Source: Merluccius polli
Taxonomy: Eukaryota > Chordata > Actinopteri > Gadiformes > Merlucciidae
Length of the DNA: 64,000 nucleotides
Assembly: GCA_030340625.1 (NCBI GenBank)
Contig: JAOPHQ010004835.1
Span: 963,001-1,027,000, forward strand
Direction: 5' to 3'
The notes under the pieces: model-generated
What the model was told of the DNA's origin: nothing
Databases searched by the model: none
The model's input: only the letters and a program-made list of their open reading frames with translations
In this document: positions 25,439 to 61,989 of the stretch, one piece after another
How positions within the stretch are numbered: the first letter of the stretch is position 1
Layout of the letters: each line of letters begins with the position of its first letter
Made by a program: the position numbers and the translations under genes

Positions 25439-27494
25439 TCACCAGCAGGAGTAGGAGAAGAGGGGGTACTGGCTCCACTCGGCCACGTTGCCGTGGTGAT
25501 AGCCGTGGTGCATGGCCTGGGTGCTGTAGTCGGTGGGCAGGTGGTGGGGCGGCGGCGGCGGCGGCGGCGGCGGCGGGTACTGGGCCGGGCCGGCCCCGCT
25601 CCACTGGCCCAGACTCTGCTCGGCGGCGGCGGCGCTGTAAGGGCTGTAAATGGCGTGGTGTCCCAGGACGCCGGGGGGGGGAGGAGGGCAGGGCTTGGCG
25701 GGGGCACCCTGAGGTGGCATGCTCATGTTGAGCCCCGCCGGGTACTCCCCCTGCTGCTGCTGCTGCGGGGGTCCGCAGGGGCCCGACGGAGCCATCTCGT
25801 GGTGGTGGGGGTGGTGGTGGTGGTGGTGGGGGTGGGGGTGGGGGTGGTGGTGGGCGCGGGACGACTTGGCGGCGTCGTGGTCGGGCACGGTGGCCACGTC
25901 CGGGACCCGGGACTCGAAAGCGCCGCGCGCCGATACCGAGCCGTTGCTGCTGGCGACGCTGGAGGAGGGGGAAGGGGACTTCCCGTATTCGTGGAACCTG
26001 CAACACAACATTCACACGGCTCACGTTAAGAATTTTAAAATGCTCATCTGCGTATTTTACGGGGAGTTTATACTCCTCGCGGTGCAATCACGCTATCCCA
26101 TCCCCCCTCTTTCCCAATCCGGCTGCTGTGCGTGGGTTTACCTGTAGGGTTGGTAGGAAGCGGGCGCCGGCACCAGCTGCTCGGCGTTGTACATGTCGCC
26201 GGGGGCGTTGCCGCCGGGGGACTCGGTCCTGCCGCCGGCCTCCCGCTCGGTGGACCAGGGGGAGTAGCGCTCCTCCTTCACCACGGCCAGACCCATCGCC
26301 GCCTCCTCCTTGCCCTTGTGGAGGTCCGACTCCTCAGCCTCGTAACCCTCGTAGGAGGACCGGCTGAAATCTGTTGGGGGGAGAGCATGAGAGATGAGCG
26401 TGGTTAGAATGAGGGAGGGAGGGAGAGGTGAGGGTGTGGCGGGGGGGGAGACACAGACAGACAGATGGATAGATAGTGATAGAGAGATAGTTACCTGGAG
26501 GACTGTCTTCACCGGACAGTCTGGGCTTTTTCTCGGGGCAAACGGGCGGCTTATTTGTGCGTCTGAGAGAAAAAGGAGATTTTTTTTCTTTAAAACCGCA
26601 GACAACTTTCCCGAATTCGTACGTAATAATATTAAGCATCAAGCGTCCCGATGGATCCGTGTGAAAGATATCACTGCGGTGTTTACCTCTTCGCATTCGT
26701 CCCCTCATCTCTGAAACCCTTTGCAAATGGATTATGGTTGATCTTCAGCTTTGTTATCTGGAGAGAGAGAAAGTGGGAGAGAGAGAGAGAGGTAAACATA
26801 CAATCTAAGTCGCTCCATCAAAGTAGTGCGGTGTCATATTCGATATTGTTGACGTCATTAATGAGTTATCCTAGCATAAACACAAAGGAGACTGACCTTG
26901 GTGTTCTGGTAGGCGGTGACGGCCATGAAGGAAGTCTTGGGGAAGGTGAAGGTCTGGAAGACGCTCCAGCGAACGCTGAACATGTCGTCCGCCTGGACGA
27001 TGTGGAAGCGCGGGTGGTAGCGGTGCATCGAGTGCAAAATGATCTGGGGAGGGAACAGAGAGCACATTCACTCAATATGCTGTCACGATATATCGACTCC
27101 TAATAGGATAAATACATAGAATAGTAATACTTTCTTTCTACAGTACTTTTCCAAACCAAAGTTACAGAGTGCTTAGCAGATACGAATGCGGTGGAATCCA
27201 TATAAGATACAAGGCAGAACTAAGTCCTGTCTTGGTGCGTCATGTGATCACCGACAGGTGTGTCATGTGATCACCGGGCTTTCGTGACTCACGTGGCCGT
27301 GCTGGTCCAGGGTGTTGTTGGTGAGCTTCAGCTTGAGGAAGGAGGTGGGCTGTTTCATCCAGTGGCTCCCAGGGGCCGGGGAGTCTGGGTGGAGGTAGGT
27401 CCTGCAGGGGGGCTGGGGCTCCGCTTTTCCCGCCACCTCCCACTTGTCGTCCACTTTCCACTGCAGGCAGACGGAGGGAGAGACAGAGAGAGAC

Positions 27495-27563
<69 letters not shown>

Positions 27564-28259
27564 CAGAGAGAGAGAGTGTGCAAGACTGTCAATCATCTGT
27601 GTATTTCTGAACTATCTGCAGCATGCTGATCTCTGTACATAGACATACTGAATATACAAACTAAACAGATACCTTTGTAAAAATAAAATACAAAATGTTG
27701 CGTTGTTGTGTTTACACAGTTTTCACTTATTCGTATTTAGATTTTATAACGGCAATGTCCACATTTGTCTTTTTTTATTATGAGTTATTTTTATTTATGT
27801 GTATATAATTTTTTTTTTTTACAGTAAAATCAACATTTTTCAGTTTGTATTTTTAAGTACATTTTACCGACTCTTATTTGATCGCAATGTTACACGGCTC
27901 TGTTTACATTGCACGTACTTTTTAATTTTTTTTATTTAACACTCACTTTACTTCAATGTAAACGTATGGTTCCCATTACAATAAAGGCCCTTTGAATTGA
28001 ATTGACTTGAATTGAGAGACAGAGACAGAGACACACACACACACACAGTCTGCAGAGAGAAAGGGGAAGAGACGGCTGCAGAGCTTGTACCCCCCCCCCC
28101 CCCTCCCCCCCCCCCATTGAGGGTGGGGAGCAGGGTGAGTACAGTGGGACCCCCAGCAGGGGATAGAAAAACAGGAAAGAGATAACCGCCTTTGATGTAC
28201 AATGTCGGGGGGGGGGGTGTTAGAGCGGAGGGGGGGGGTGGGGGTGATAAACAAGGAGG

Positions 28260-28300
<41 letters not shown>

Positions 28301-29269
28301 GAGGGGGTGACACGTCATGTCTGGAGAAAGCGGTTATCGCGGGTTAATCTGGGCCCACGGCCATGGTCGCCTTGATATGAAGCCGCTCTTATGCGGGAAT
28401 ATCCAGACTGCAGTTTCGACGTGGGAGCTCACCTTCCCCAAGCATTGACCCGGGTGTGAGGTGAACAAATGAACAGGTGATATCTACCTTGTATCTGAAG
28501 CCGTCCTCGGGCACCATGTCCACCAACAAGATGTACTTGGCGCAGGGAATCAGGCCGGAGAGGTTGATTTTACAGTGTGGAAACATCCTCCTGGAAAATA
28601 CAAGCAGAGGGAGAACAATTCAACAAGGTGTGTAAATATCTTAGTGACAACATGGTTCACCGGCCAATCTTAGAAAGTTGTTTGTCCTGGCACATATAAA
28701 AAAAACAAAAAAACGATCAACAGTTATACATACATTTTCTCATGTCTCTTTTCAATTCCTTTTACTCTACTGCACATTTCTGCTTTGACACCCTCATTTC
28801 CTGCATGCATTCATTCATTCATTCATTCATTCAAGTACATCTGATGTCTCATCTTTTTTGGGATGCTTATTCATGCGGTAGCCCGGTGGCCGAGTCTTAC
28901 CGGCCGGGCTTGGTGATGATCATCTCGGTCCCGATCTCGTGGAAGGTCTTCCAGAGGTCTGTGTCCTCCAGGGTCATCCGGATGCTGCCCTGCTGGAGGT
29001 AGCCGTCGGGGCCCGTTGCCATGGCGCCCGGAGGAGGCCCGCTGAAGTTGGTCTTCAGGTCTGGTAGCAAAAACAGACGTCAGAGTCACCAGAGCGTTAG
29101 TTTAGTCGCGGACAGGGTTTAGGGATGAGTGACCTTTGCATGCATACAAGCTAGAAGCAGAACCATGAGAAAATGTGCTCCGTGAACATGGGAAAACCCG
29201 AAGCAAAACGTCTGGTCAAAATGAAATAAAGAAATTAAAAAATTGCCGCTTACCTCGGATGGACTGCAT
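25439..29269 (-). CDS. tbx16: T-box transcription factor, Tbx16/VegT type (9 coding exons)
   Basis: Exons 29254-29269, 28901-29060, 28488-28590, 27293-27460, 26897-27043, 26687-26757, 26495-26562, 26142-26370 and 25439-25997 join in frame to 506 codons. The T-box spans residues about 34-217: LWKTFHEIGTEMIITKPGR, MFPHCKINLSG, GSHWMKQPTSFLKLKLTNNT, TAYQNTK and NPFAKGF. The tail holds His, Pro and Gln runs, a PDVATVPD motif and the terminus WSQYPLFSYSCW; the PD(V/I)ATVPD motif and YSCW end are shared with Xenopus VegT, which favours Tbx16 over Tbx6 or Tbx1. The first exon ends after five codons, ATG in MQSIRD. Family knowledge: nuclear activator needed for paraxial mesoderm (zebrafish spadetail). 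The paralogue tbx16l is the main alternative. Confidence 0.92.
27235..27276. repeat. tandem 23-bp duplication inside tbx16 intron 4
   Basis: GTGCGTCATGTGATCACCG (27235-27253) recurs with one change 23 bases later (27258-27276), with AGGTGTG at the junction. The right end is 16 bases from the exon 4 border. AGGTGTG matches the core of a T-box half-site; functional meaning is speculative. Confidence 0.55.
27476..27573. repeat. (GA)n/(GACA)n microsatellite in tbx16 intron 3
   Basis: A purine-rich GAGA repeat with regular GACAGAGA interruptions, starting 16 bases before the acceptor side of exon 4. On the tbx16 strand it is a CT-rich tract that supplies the polypyrimidine region. Confidence 0.9.
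28081..28298. repeat. poly-C, G-rich and (GT)n cluster in tbx16 intron 3
   Basis: C runs at 28089-28115, G runs at about 28207-28238 and an 18-unit GT repeat (28262-28298) lie within about 220 bases. Confidence 0.85.
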
Positions 29270-29600
29270 GCTTCAGATTCCAAAAGTATAATAAAAAAGA
29301 GTGGAATATAAGTGGTATCCAAAGTCTTGACCAAGGTCTTGTCCCCCCTTCCCTCCACCCTGGGTGAGTAGATCCAGTGGCTTGCCGGCTAGAGAGGTGG
29401 GTCAGGAAAGGTGGCCGGGCGCTGTGTGAGCTCTGTGGGGTCTGTGACATTGTCCCTGACTTTTAAGGGGAGGCCAGCAGTGGGTGTGGCCAGCGGTGGG
29501 CGTGGCCAGGAGGGCCATTCCCCGGCTTTGAAGTGGCACAATGATGAGTCGGTGCCCCGCTGTGATTGGAGGCTGCGGGAAATCAAAGAGACTTAGCAGA
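29270..29600 (-). promoter_or_regulatory. putative tbx16 proximal promoter
   Basis: Directly upstream of the tbx16 ATG. Seen on the plus strand: ATTGG (29565-29569; CCAAT on the gene strand), GGGTGTGGC (29482-29490) and GGGCGTGGCC (29498-29507; KLF/Sp-type CACCC boxes on the gene strand) and CTTTGAAG (29526-29533), close to a TCF/LEF site. Wnt-responsive TCF input is plausible for a mesodermal T-box gene but is inference. Confidence 0.4.
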
Positions 29601-29834
29601 GCCTTGATAGCGTCCCCACAGGAAGGGGGACGGAGGAAATGCATCTTTATTAACTGCTAAGAGACTTTTAAACAAATATGGACGGGGCTGCCAGCCGCAG
29701 GTAGGGCCCTTGGCGGCACCAGAGGCAGAGCGTGCGCAGCATTCACACAGATGCAACAGTACACGAAACACACTGTTTAGAGGGCCTGTGCAATGTGGTA
29801 AAATACACATTAACATTCATTCACCAAAAATAAG

Positions 29835-29872
<38 letters not shown>

Positions 29873-30214
29873 AAAGGTATATTTATGTGTCAAACTATTA
29901 ACTATATTATCAAATTACTGTCCAATTTATATTTTAAAGAAGAAATGTTTTACTCTTTATTTTAGATAAGATGATTTCTTCCTTTTCAAATGATGAAATC
30001 ATCATATATTCTAAAATATAGTTTTAAACTGTATTAATAAAACGGCATGTCATCATCTTTATAATATCACATCAAACTTTTATATGAAATACCATTTCAG
30101 GCCTAAACACTCGTCAGAAGAAATTAATAAGTGGGCGGGTGAACGCTGTGTAAACCAATAATGGAGTGATGACAACGCGTGTTGCAGGTACGTTTCTTTT
30201 TTTTACCTTGGGGC

Positions 30215-30255
<41 letters not shown>

Positions 30256-30689
30256 TGGGGTGTCTAGACAGGCCCGTGCTGATAGATAATCTCATTAGGC
30301 TAGTTTCCTCTGAAGGCTCTATAGTTTCTACATGTGGAAGAGGGCCTGGGTAGGGACCAGCAATTAACAGCCAGTTAGCACCACAAGGCCAACTCAGGCC
30401 TGAAAGGGAGAGGAGTGAGAGGAGGAGGGGAGGGGGGGGGGGGGGGGGGGGGGGGGTGGGGGGGGTGGGGGGGGTCGGATAAAGACCTGCCCCAACAGCC
30501 CCGTCCCTCCCGCCACCCACACATTCAGGGCACACATATTGACGAGTGTTATTCATGGGGCGTCTGCTCAAGGGCTGCTGCATCATACCCCAATTACCAC
30601 GGGCAAAACAAATGCTAAACGCCACTTATATACGGCCGACACTCGGCACAACAAGCCCTGATGTCTCTGATTCCTGCACTCGGCCGCCG

Positions 30690-30772
30690 CTCTGCACTCT
30701 AAACACATCTCACCTGAGAGTTTGGATGAAAGTGTCTGCTGAAGGACTATAATGTCATGTAAATGTAATATC
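30690..30772 (+). mobile_element. SINE 3' tail fragment
   Basis: TTTGGATGAAAGTGTCTGCT followed by a decayed TGTCATGTAAATGTAAT matches the tail of tRNA-derived fish SINEs, which end GGATAAAAGCGTCTGCTAAATG. No head was recognised. Confidence 0.55.
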
Positions 30773-31042
30773 GCCAAACCATGTCCCCCCCCCCCCCCCC
30801 CCCCCAGTGGATGTGGGAATTTGAATTGAATTGAATGTCTTTTTACAGTCCATGCGGCCTGCCTCGCCTATGAATACAACGTGGCAGTGATGTTGCATTC
30901 TCTCGTCTGCCTATTGCATACAATACCTTCGGCAGTCCTGCATTTGTAACAGTGCAACACACACACACACACAATGGCACCCATTGTTGTCTGAGAAATA
31001 TAGAAGACCACAAAGACCACCAACAACAATCTACGTTGATTG

Positions 31043-31167
31043 TCTTCTTCTTCTTCTTCTTCTTCTTCTTCTTCTTCTTCTTCTTCTTCTTCTTCTTCTT
31101 CTTCTTCTTCTTCTTCTTCTTCTTCCTCCTCCTCCTCCTCCTCCTCCTCCTCCTCCTCCTCCTCCTC
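31043..31167. repeat. (TTC)n then (CTC)n pure pyrimidine tract
   Basis: About 27 TTC units change abruptly to about 14 CTC units with no purine for 125 bases. Tracts of this kind can form triplex (H-DNA). The lysine/arginine-rich reading on the minus strand is an artefact. Confidence 0.93.
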
Positions 31168-32508
31168 GCATCCGTCAGTCTCTTAGTAGTCAACATGAAC
31201 AAGAACACAATCTCTTCGCCCCCCCCCCCCCCCCCCCCCCCCCACCCCCCCCCCCCATTTCGAGAAACCTCCAGAGAAGAGCTTTTTTGGAAATGAGCAG
31301 TGTGAACCTTTTGCAAAAAGCGCGAAAGCATTGATCCGCGTGTTTATGAGCGCTCTACGGCCGGTCGGGTCGATGCCGAACAGCGAGATAATGGCTGCAC
31401 CGGGGCAGTAAGCGGACCCATCAGGCCGGGCACTAAAAGGCAACACATCTCTGTCCATTCAGTTCACCTCTACGGGGTTGTTTTCATGAATACAGTGTGA
31501 AGATCCTGATAACAACCCCCCCTCCCCTCCCCCCCCTCCTCCCCCCTCCCCACACACACACAATCCTCACGTATAGTAAAAAGAACTTTAAAAAAAAAAA
31601 AAAACAAGAAAAAAAAACTTTGGCCTTGAAGTGCCATTCGTTTTTTATCCTCCTGATGTGAAACCAATTGCCGGCTAGGAGTTATTAATGACGGGTCCGG
31701 TGTGGCTGTCCTCACCTCCCGGCTGGCGCTACTCCTAAACACCACCAGCCTGCATTACCAGGGACAACACCGCCGGGCTGCTTCCCAGGGACAGTCCAGC
31801 GTGTCTGACTCGCCAACACGATCTTTCTTTCATTTCATTCGCTCCCGCAGCGACGTGTACACTCGCATACATGTTGCATACATTTATACACATTTTTTTT
31901 TACTAATGGAGACCCGTTTATGGGATGGGTGGGTGTGTGGTGTGGGGGGGGGGGGGGGGGGGCGCAGCGTGGATGTGTGAAGAGTTAAGAGGGGATAGCT
32001 GTACGTTTCAGCAGCCGGCGTGTCGATACAGTTACGCTGCAGAGCCCCGGAGGTGAGACACACACACACACACACACACATACACACACACGCGACGTGG
32101 TCCGGAGGTGTAAGGGGCCGCAGGGGTCAGCGAGACGAGGTCAGGGGTCAGGGGTAGCGGGTCGCGGGTGGGGTGCCGACGTACATAACGGATTCGGTGC
32201 AGTTGGACTTGGGCAACAAGTGTGTGCGCGTGTGTGTGTGTGTGTGTGTGTGTGGGGGGGGGGGGTAGTGTTATTTGCACACAGAGCCAGACCACACCGA
32301 CGACACGTGAAACGTGGCTGCCTCAAGGAGTAAATAAAGGTGAAATAAAATCAAATAAATAAAGACAAGAGAGGCTGGGCCAACGCAGTTCTTTCCCATC
32401 AGTCTGCCTGGGTTGTTGTTGTATTCATGTATTCATTTTCACCACCAGCCTCAGTGTATTGAAGGTTAGGCTGGGGGAAGGCCGCGGCCGTGGCTTTGCT
32501 TTTCTGAA

Positions 32509-32543
<35 letters not shown>

Positions 32544-33240
32544 GGTTTCTCTATCCCTCTCTCTTCCTCTCGGACCATTTGCTCCCGACTTGCACAGATC
32601 CCCCGGGTGCCCCAACAGCTGCCAATACACAGACCTGGGTCCCAGGGATCAGACGGCTCTCTGGCAGCCCAACAAAGAGCCCCCCGCCGTGGGCTGACGA
32701 GAAATCTCACACCTTTCCCTCACATTAGCCATGCAGCAACGTCCTTTTGATGCTGGATTGGCCACTCGGAGGTAGGACCCCGGAGCGGCGGCGGCGGCGC
32801 GTCCACCGGGGCCCGCGGGGGCCAGCAGACGCACACATCGCAGGTGGGGGGGGGGGGACCGAGGACAGGTCACCTGAACAGGTCGCTCATGATGTCCCGG
32901 ACTGGGAAGGAACCCCCAAACCCCCCCTCCCCCCCCCGGCCCTCCCTCAACCACTCTTTATCTCCAACAGGCTCCAATGGTCTGAGGGAAAATGGCTGAA
33001 GCAATAATAGGTGAAATGGATGGAATGAAACCCAGGTGATTGTGTGCATGTGAAAGGTGTTGAGGTTTCTCTCTTTATATATGTATAACAAAAAATAACA
33101 TATATATATATATATATATATATTTTTTTCATAGTGACTATTTACTTCACCGAGGGGGTATAGATAGAAACAAAGCAGTTGTTGCTTTCTTTGCTTTGCT
33201 TTCTTATGAATGAAAAAAGGGGATACTGCGTATTAAAAGA

Positions 33241-33305
33241 TCCTCTCTGTGAAGAGAGGAGCTTGTGGGCTCACTTAACCCCACCCTGGGGTTGAGGGAG
33301 CCCAC
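33241..33305. repeat. two adjacent strong hairpins
   Basis: TCCTCTC and GAGAGGA (7-bp arms, 33241-33260) are followed by a 41-base structure, GTGGGCT...AGCCCAC, with CTTAACCCCA pairing to TGGGGTTGAG through one mismatch (33265-33305). It lies about 1.5 kb beyond the predicted cabin1 3' end. No family recognised. Confidence 0.6.
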
Positions 33306-34836
33306 ATTTGGCCATCGACGTAAGAAAACAAACCCCTCACATCTAGCTTGCCTGGCAAAGGGGCAAATGACAACTTCACAGCACTTCATAAGGAACTCCT
33401 GGAAGTTGCTAATGAAGACTAATGACTTCCCTGGTGTCGGGGACTTCACACCACAGTGAACAAGCCCTTTGCTGGCCCTTGTTGGGGGGGCAGCGGGGTG
33501 GTCTGGCGGGACACAAGATAACATAACTGCCACCGGAGAGGCAGGGAAACATCACTTAAATGGAATTAAATTATGAAATGTATAAAAATATGGAAAAGTG
33601 GTCATTGCAAGGATTATTTTTATTCTGAGTGTAGAGGATTGTCTAAGGGCTGTCATAGTTGAGTTGAGTCAACTTCATGGTTGAGTGATAGTTTTACCCT
33701 CATAGAATAAGTAAAGGAGTTTTGAACATCCATTTTCAGATGGTCATAACTCATATCAGTGGGTAAACAGTCGTTGTAGTAAACGGTGGTCCAAGTTGAC
33801 CCTGACAGTTTGGTTGGTAACCAATGTGAACCAATTATTTACATTTATCAACGTAGGACGATTCAAGTTTTGACGTCTATTTAAATATTCGTACAAAAAA
33901 AAGGTTGGGGCGCAAATGTGAATTTGGATGATAAAACACAGAGTTGGTCACATGGCCGTGTAAACACACTACAACTCTGTAAAATGGTGGCATGTCATTT
34001 TGGCAGCAGGTCATGTGATCCGCTGGAAAACAGAGATCCAATTCAATGAAACTCACCAGAGAAGAACATAACTGCCACCTCTCTGGTAGTGAATGTTAAC
34101 ATCCACTAAAACAATGTGGAAGTTTTTAAATGTTTGTTATTGTGAAATATAATTAAAACGAGTCGGCCTACTGATGCAGAGCAATCCAGGAGATGATGCA
34201 GGGGACCCAATTGTGTTTTTTTGCATTTTTTCTTAAAGAAAAAAACCATAGCATGGTTTAAATATCAATTGCAAAGGTTATTCCTATATTTGGAAAATCA
34301 AGCTGTGATTTAGATGAATTATCAAACTGCCAGGTTCCCACACACTCGGACCGTTGAGACAGATTTCTTCCTCCCACATTATCACCTACAAAATGCATGT
34401 GTCAATATTGTGATCTTCCAATTTTTTTCCTCAATATCCACTCTGTTGCAAATACACCCCAAGTGTTGGTTCCTGTCAGAGTACATAGCATGAAGTGACA
34501 AGAGCATCCACTGAAGAGAAGAACACTTCTTACCAAGCTAGAAACCTCTGTGACAAATACCTTTACTGTGAGTGTGAGCAGTATTTTCAGGGAGCACAGG
34601 AGACTCAGTACAGCTTTCTCAAGTATATTTTTGGTTTTGATACATCTTCAATGCATTCGGTCTAAACGTTAAACAGACAAAAGCAGCACCAAAGCCTCAA
34701 AGCCCATCGCTCCGTAGCATCAATACATTCCTAGTAGACAGCGATACAGTACCACACACTCATACAAACATACAAAATATTACACTTTTTCTCAAGGGTG
34801 ATATTGTTTACAGTTCGTCATTTGAGTGATTCCTTT

Positions 34837-34842
34837 TTTATT
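34837..34842 (-). terminator. probable cabin1 polyadenylation signal
   Basis: AATAAA on the minus strand, 1244 bases past the cabin1 stop and the first canonical hexamer after it. The implied 3' UTR (about 34820-36085) contains CA/GT repeats and long C runs at 35617-35665. Confidence 0.5.
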
Positions 34843-35445
34843 TTTAGTATTCAATAGCTATTCAACATCTTTTTAGAAAAACTATTCGTAAAAAAAAGAA
34901 AAACATTCTATCGTCATTTCTCTACATATATTACGTATATACACACGTATAATACGTATATTTATCAAATGGATCTGTTTCAAAAAGGCATCTCTATCAG
35001 AGGGCATCCACCTCGCCCTGCATTTCAATTCCACCTAATTCAGGAAATGGAGGGAGCTGGGTGGGTGGGGGTGTTTCTACAGGTCTAGTACTGTCAATCG
35101 TTTCCTGAGTTGAATGGAAATGAATTGGTTTGTTAACGGTCACACACACACGCGCGCACACACACACACGCAGACACACACCTTTGCCCTGCTGTAACCT
35201 AATGCTCCAAAAAACCCATTAAAGCCCCCTCCCCCGATCTGTTGGAAAGATTTTCGGATAAAGATATGTACAAAAGCGCATGACCCCAACGAGCCAAAAA
35301 AACATAACAAAAAAGACGAGACACCAAACAACCTTTCTTCCCGATCAGCGTTTAGAGCAATGCTGGTGGAAGGACAGCTTGTGTTCCTCCGGGGCTACAA
35401 AATGCACCATAAACACGCGCACGCACACGCATGCGCGCACACACA

Positions 35446-35486
<41 letters not shown>

Positions 35487-35616
35487 ACACACACGGACCA
35501 AAAAAAAAAAAGCCATTACAATAAAAATACAGTTTGTACAAAAATATCGGCCAAAAATAAACGACACATCCCACGTGTGAGGTGTAAACATATCAACAAT
35601 CTGCTACAGGTTAGTA

Positions 35617-35667
35617 GGCTTCCCCCCCCCCCCCCCAGAACACCCCCCCCCCCCCCCCCCCCCCCAC
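35617..35667. repeat. paired poly-C runs in the cabin1 3' UTR region
   Basis: C runs of about 15 and 23 separated by AGAACA. They would be G runs in the cabin1 transcript. Confidence 0.85.
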
Positions 35668-36085
35668 CCCCTGGCCGACAGACCCCCGCCTGCTGGAGGA
35701 GAACACTGTGTGGTGTACAGATGCCGGTGGCATGCACTTCCCCATGCCTATGTAAAGAGTGCCATAGTGGTCGATAATAAGTGGCGTGCGGCTCCATCAT
35801 GCTGCCGGGCACGTGTGTGGTGTGTGTATGTGATTGTGTGTGTGTGTGTGTGTGTGTGAGTGTGAGTGTCTGTGTGTGTGTGTGTGTGCATGATATATAG
35901 TTCAGGGGTGGCTTAGGGTTTCCTATGAGAATGTATTACTGCCAGAAATGACATCGCAAAGACACTGTTAATGTGCTTCAGCAACATGGGGGACCGTCAA
36001 TGCCAGGCTGCACTCCAAGTAGTGTTCATGTAGGTGTGTGTGTGTGTGTGTGTGTGTGTGCGGTGTGCGTGCATGCGTCTTCTGT

Positions 36086-61989
<25,904 letters not shown>

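Larger units (their letters stand above)
29601..34800. other. intergenic region between tbx16 and cabin1
   Basis: No coding exons seen. The region holds (TA)n at about 29838-29866, (GT)n at 30217-30253, G/C runs at 30430-30476, 30785-30806, 31219-31257 and 31940-31962, a pyrimidine tract at 31043-31167, (CA)n at about 32057-32092, (CT)n at 32513-32540, (TA)n at 33100-33122 and two hairpins at 33241-33305. The stretch 33310-34800 is unique AT-rich DNA in which I see nothing. Confidence 0.55.

Noticed and set aside
25100..26147. Long Gly/Val/Trp-rich plus-strand frames over the tbx16 last exon
   Set aside because: They are shadows of the His/Pro/Gln-rich tbx16 C-terminal exon and of C/G homopolymers.
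30843..31334. Lys-, Leu- or Pro-rich open frames
   Set aside because: They are translations of the TTC/CTC and poly-C repeats.
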